Source: Euperipatoides rowelli
Lineage: Eukaryota > Onychophora > Udeonychophora > Euonychophora > Peripatopsidae
Length of the DNA stretch: 10,249 nt
NCBI GenBank assembly: GCA_003024985.2
Contig: PXIH01S0009268.1
Reading direction: 5' to 3' (one strand)
Shown in pieces: positions 7,056 to 10,249 of this stretch (its first letter is position 1; each line of letters starts with the position of its first letter). The notes beneath the pieces were generated by a model that was given only the letters and a program-made list of their open reading frames with translations, was not told the origin of the DNA and searched no databases. Position numbers and translations under genes: made by a program.

Positions 7056-7136
7056 TCTGAGTTGATAAACAAATTTCAGCAAGCAGTTTGTAGATACAAT
7101 GTTTGGTTCTTGAGTTGTATTAAATCGTTATCATAA
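7056..7136. repeat. Right terminal inverted repeat of transposon copy 2 (tip lost)
   Basis: It runs from TTGATAAACAAATTTC to CGTTATCATAA and is the inverse of 6492-6585. The outermost dozen bases expected from the left end are not found. Confidence 0.7.
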
Positions 7137-7385
7137 CAAACAATTGATATACAAAACGATTCGTTCATCTGGGCATTTAAGAAAGAGGAAGGCAATATTT
7201 CCTAAAAATATGATAATTTTTAAATAAACGCACCAACTGAATGTCTAATATATAATGCTTACTTTTGAACTTATTGAATAGTCCCCCTCCATCACACACT
7301 GACTTGAATTCAAAATCAGACATTTTATTAGCTGTAAGAGATTCTGACTACTTGAATTTAAGATGGCTTTAAAAAAAGAAATCGG

Positions 7386-7410
7386 TGTAGTGTGCTTTAA
7401 AGCCACTACA
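7386..7410. repeat. Hairpin with internal palindrome
   Basis: TGTAGTG at 7386-7392 pairs with CACTACA at 7404-7410, around the palindrome GCTTTAAAGC at 7394-7403, with one unpaired T. Its role is unknown. It may be the middle of a small inverted-repeat element, but I see no ends. Confidence 0.5.
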
Positions 7411-7637
7411 CTACTTCTTAGACTACTTGTAACAAATAAGAATAAATAATGTGCAAATGAAAGTACTAAAAGACAAATTAATGCCAGTTACACTCACCAG
7501 ATGTCCTCTATTCATTCAAAGGCTCTCTTAACCCCTAGAGTGTCAAAATAAAATGCATGGCTATTAAACATATTTAATGTGATCTTAACATTAACAGCAT
7601 TATAGACCCTGGGCCAAGCAATGTACTGAGGGTCCTG

Positions 7638-7676
7638 TAAATCTAAAGGTTTAATAAAATTACACCTTTAGATTTA
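7638..7676. repeat. Perfect 13-bp inverted repeat
   Basis: TAAATCTAAAGGT at 7638-7650 and ACCTTTAGATTTA at 7664-7676 are exact inverse copies around a 13-nt loop. This could fold as a hairpin in the pre-mRNA. Confidence 0.65.
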
Positions 7677-8029
7677 TTAGTACTTCCACAAAATCAATGT
7701 TTAAACATAAAAAAAACATGATGAAAAGTGAGGATTAATCAACAAGAACATTTGAATATTATAAGCCTTGAAAAACACAAACACATAAATGATAATAAAT
7801 TAGTACACCTTGAAGTAGGAATTGATGAATTATTTATTAACACAAATGTTTGTTATTTTTTACTAGTTTATATCATTCTATAATAATTTTCATGTTCTTA
7901 TATTATGAGATTTTTACTAAAAAATGCTTTAGAAGAAATATGTAATGATGAAGATTGTGATTTATAATTGAATGAAAGTGAGAGAAAAGACAATAGTTTT
8001 CAATTATATCATCAAAATATTGTGGCCAA

Positions 8030-8043
8030 GGGGGGGGGGGGGG
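8030..8043. repeat. Run of 14 G
   Basis: Fourteen consecutive G are followed by AGGG. They are flanked by GTGGCCA before and TTGACCAC after, a nearly inverse pair. The run is prone to length error in sequencing. Confidence 0.7.
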
Positions 8044-9275
8044 AGGGCAATGTCCCATTGACCACAGGCATTAAAATTATACTAGATATTAATATTGAAA
8101 GGTAAGAGGAGTTTTTTTTAAGTTATGAATAATATAATAAAATAAATCACTTTACTAAAAACCATTGGTAAAAGTATAAGATTTTTGAAAGGTATACCAC
8201 TGTATAATAACTTATAGAAGTAAGTATACCAATTAAATGGTTGTAAGAAGCAACCATTTGCTCGGGAAAACAAAAAAAGGTGGTTACATGCAATATATGT
8301 GCATATATACAAAAATACTTCAATGTTCTTTTCACTTTATGTGAATCGCACTGTAAAATATCAGCAGATAAAACAAAGCCATGCTTCACAAATAGATTTT
8401 TCCTCATATGGAAAACGATTTTATTGCTAAGATCAATAAGACGAATTGGAATAAATAAAATCTCCAGGAGATTAAATTATATGTAAATCTTTCATATGAC
8501 TGCATTTATGAACGTCTTTTTCATGAGAAGTTGTTAACGCAGATGATTTATAACTTCTGATGTTCTTTCTGTATGATGCCGTTACTCAGTGTAAATCACT
8601 TTCAGATAATTTGTTTAGGGGAAAAATTATTTTCCTTGAACTTTATTTTCAAATTAGCTTATTCAAAGTTCATTAAAGTGTGTGTGTGGTAAATCATTTC
8701 ACCTATCTAAAATAATGTTTAACGTCAATGCTGAGTAGAAACTTCTAATTGAGAAAAACAGTGGAAGCATAAAAACTTCTGGGTTGAATTCTTTGCTTGA
8801 GAAAAACTAAGTTTTGAGTATGGTCATTTCATGTCTTTCCATACTAATAAATCTGATAATGGACTGATATGCCTCAGCTCTTCTATATTCAGCTTAGTAC
8901 TAAAATATGGCTTCCACGACAGGATAAAAATATCATAGAAGATAAGCATATGCTCACTTCAAGATAAAAGTTCTCAGGAAGTTCATTGAAAAGCATGCAC
9001 ATTCTAACTTGAACTTATCCTATAGAATTGGTTAAACTGATATCTTTCTAAACCAATCACTCTGTAATATATTGGGCATTTCACATCATTTTCATCTCAT
9101 TTTAACATTTTAATTATGCTTATTTTATGCAGCATTTTTAATGTATTAACTGTTTTACTCTAGTCTATTTTTGTAAAAGAATATATATTTTTAATTCTTC
9201 TGCATTATCTCTGCTGCACCGAGCTTCATTTCCTTTAATGCACTGAGGCACGCTTTTATACCTTATCCTTTTTAG

Positions 9276-9305
9276 AAAACAAGCTCTTCTGTTTACCTCC
9301 CACAG
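9276..9305 (+). other. Alternative in-frame 5' extension of the linker exon (tandem acceptors)
   Basis: A second good acceptor, TTATCCTTTTTAG, ends at 9275. Used with the donor at 2538 it keeps the frame and adds ten residues, ENKLFCLPPT, before VAVTK. The segment is also a good pyrimidine tract for the acceptor at 9305, so it may be only intron. Both acceptors could be used. Confidence 0.45.
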
Positions 9306-9508
9306 TGGCTGTTACCAAATCTGAAAAACAAGACATAAAAAGTCCTGATGCACCCTGTCCTCCGATAATCACCCATACAGCAGCAACTCCTCAAGGCTCT
9401 CCTAATGCTACTCTTGAACCTATGGCTAAGGATCTCAATAACAAACTATCCCCAACGATGGCTTTTAATATGAGCTCCCTTTCCATAGACTCCATTGACA
9501 AAAGTATG
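9306..9508 (+). CDS. Cav3 (CACNA1G/H/I family): Cav3 channel exon: II-III linker with conserved HTAATP motif
   Basis: The acceptor CTGTTTACCTCCCACAG|TG and donor AGTATG|GTAAGT bound an exon that enters in phase 1 and leaves in phase 0. With the G carried over from 2538 it encodes 68 residues beginning VAVTKSEKQDIKSPDAPCPP. Residues 19-29 are PPIITHTAATP, close to a motif I recall in the vertebrate Cav3 II-III linker (PPLIIHTAATP-like). This is the best evidence that all three exons belong to one T-type gene. The rest is a Ser/Asn/Pro-rich disordered linker ending MSSLSIDSIDKSM. An alternative acceptor at 9275 would add ten residues in frame. I chose 9305 for its CAG and long pyrimidine tract, but this is not certain. 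Confidence 0.85.
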
Positions 9509-10249
9509 GTAAGTAGTTCTAGTAAAATTTGCATAATATTGAATAATGAGTTTTGTCATTAAATCACCAGTCAAACATTTTTGATGGTACTTCACATTTT
9601 ATTTAAAAGGTCAGTAAATGCTAAAAGTTTTATTTAAAATCGTATAAATCAAAATGTAACAAAATATGGGTTCTATATATATTTGCCAGCCATAGATGTT
9701 GGAGACATAAGCATACCTTGAAATAAAATAACCAAATTGTAATTTGTTCTCAAAAAAAGTGCAGCTACTGTAAACTTATTTTACATTTCTAAAAAAATAA
9801 ATAGTATTTCAGGATTAAAGTGTTACCGCACAGTACCTCCCGTTCCCTAAAAAAATTAGAGCTAAATTAAAAAAAATAATTAAAAAAATCAAGAAAAAGT
9901 TAATTTTATCGAAAAATGAAGCATAGCCTGCATCTCCTCCGCCTTGTGAATATCACCCTCTTATCTTTAATAAATTTAGTGAGCACCGCATCCTAATTTT
10001 CTTACTACAGATAACTATCACCTAACACTTATGATACGATATGTTCTTGGCAATGCCGTGTTAAGCAATAGTCGGATTTACATATGGAGTGAGTGTTCTG
10101 TAGTCCATGCCTCGTAATCTAAAAATTAGGGGTACCTAGGCCAAAATAATGTGTAAGCATGCGCATTTGAATGAAAATACAGAAATCAAATTAATCTTTT
10201 CACTCTGCCCTCCCTAATTCATTACGAATTTAATTAGATTTTATAAATT
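9509..10249 (+). other. Start of the next Cav3 intron
   Basis: The donor GTAAGT at 9509 opens a phase 0 intron that runs past the window end. Reading on from the exon, the frame reaches TAG within three codons. The 740 bases are AT-rich with A runs near 9850-9900, and I see no exon, repeat family or other feature in them. Confidence 0.8.

Larger units (their letters stand above)
6492..7136 (-). mobile_element. Non-autonomous Tc1/mariner/IS630-type element, copy 2, with decayed transposase
   Basis: This is the second copy of the family at 1560-2268, alignable along nearly its whole length. It contains shared blocks such as CTCTACATGTGACCATTTT, GGTACCTATGGC, GTCTTAAGAACATT and CCCCACAAAAAAA. 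The inverted ends are about 90 bp, the left starting CCCGAGAATACC. The right end is recognisable to about 7136 (CGTTATCATAA) and then diverges, so its tip is lost. It sits directly against the TA of the hAT-like right terminal repeat (CGTA at 6487-6490), as expected for insertion of a TA-targeting element. The open frame on the + strand at 6534-6818 is antisense to the transposase and is not a gene. Confidence 0.8.
2539..9305 (+). other. Large Cav3 intron (about 6.7 kb) rich in old repeats
   Basis: This is a phase 1 intron with donor GTAAGG at 2539 and acceptor CTCCCACAG ending at 9305, or alternatively CCTTTTTAG ending at 9275. It holds, in order, the minisatellite (about 2990-3615), a C-rich patch near 4108, the poly-T and 27-bp array (5011-5110), the hAT-like element (5740-6491), transposon copy 2 (6492-7136), small hairpins (7386-7676) and a G run (8030-8043). 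The stretches 3650-4080, 4140-5000, 5130-5730 and 8050-9240 are AT-rich and hold nothing I recognise. Confidence 0.85.

Noticed and set aside
8118-8486. Overlapping open frames on both strands
   Set aside because: They have no recognisable domains, no splice signals in agreement with the channel, and AT-rich composition like the rest of the intron.
1-10249. A bacterial-type system, CRISPR array, tRNA or rRNA
   Set aside because: The window is intron-exon DNA of an animal channel gene. The only regular repeats are the minisatellite and the small 27-bp array, neither of which has CRISPR structure.

Overview
This window is a stretch of animal nuclear DNA, very AT-rich (roughly 70 percent by eye). 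It lies inside the gene for a T-type (Cav3) voltage-gated calcium channel alpha-1 subunit, which is read on the + strand. Three coding exons are visible. The first (1-132) gives the end of the domain II pore loop and all of segment IIS6. The next two (2421-2538 and about 9306-9508) encode the start of the cytoplasmic II-III linker. The exon phases are mutually consistent (0, then 1, then 0), and the third exon carries the linker motif PPIITHTAATP, close to a motif I recall from vertebrate Cav3 II-III linkers. No start or stop codon of the channel lies in the window, so the gene continues on both sides.

Most of the window is intron: about 2.3 kb between exons one and two, about 6.7 kb between exons two and three, and the start of the following intron after 9508. 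The introns hold old repeats. Two copies (1560-2268 and 6492-7136) belong to one Tc1/mariner/IS630-type terminal-inverted-repeat family. Both carry the same internally deleted transposase remnant on the minus strand. A decayed hAT-like element (5740-6491) abuts the second copy. There is a five-unit minisatellite of 120-131 bp (about 2990-3615), a small three-unit 27-bp-spaced array (5040-5110), several homopolymer runs and a few short hairpins.

The organism is most likely an invertebrate and plausibly an arthropod. The reasons are the single-type Cav3 sequence, the Lys/Asn-rich divergent linker, the AT-rich long introns and a transposase family common in arthropod genomes. The sequence does not fix the taxon. 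There is no bacterial-type operon, CRISPR array, tRNA or rRNA that I can see, and no second protein-coding gene that I can support.

The points most worth a second look are: (i) two good splice acceptors 30 nt apart, both in phase, at the third channel exon; (ii) an unusually long open extension of exon two into its intron, ending in a possible membrane segment plus a basic tail; (iii) a CTCF-like motif on the minus strand that occurs inside both transposon copies and twice more in the 27-bp array; (iv) the shared internal deletion and apparent nested insertion of the transposons. I found no evidence of a wholly new biological system.
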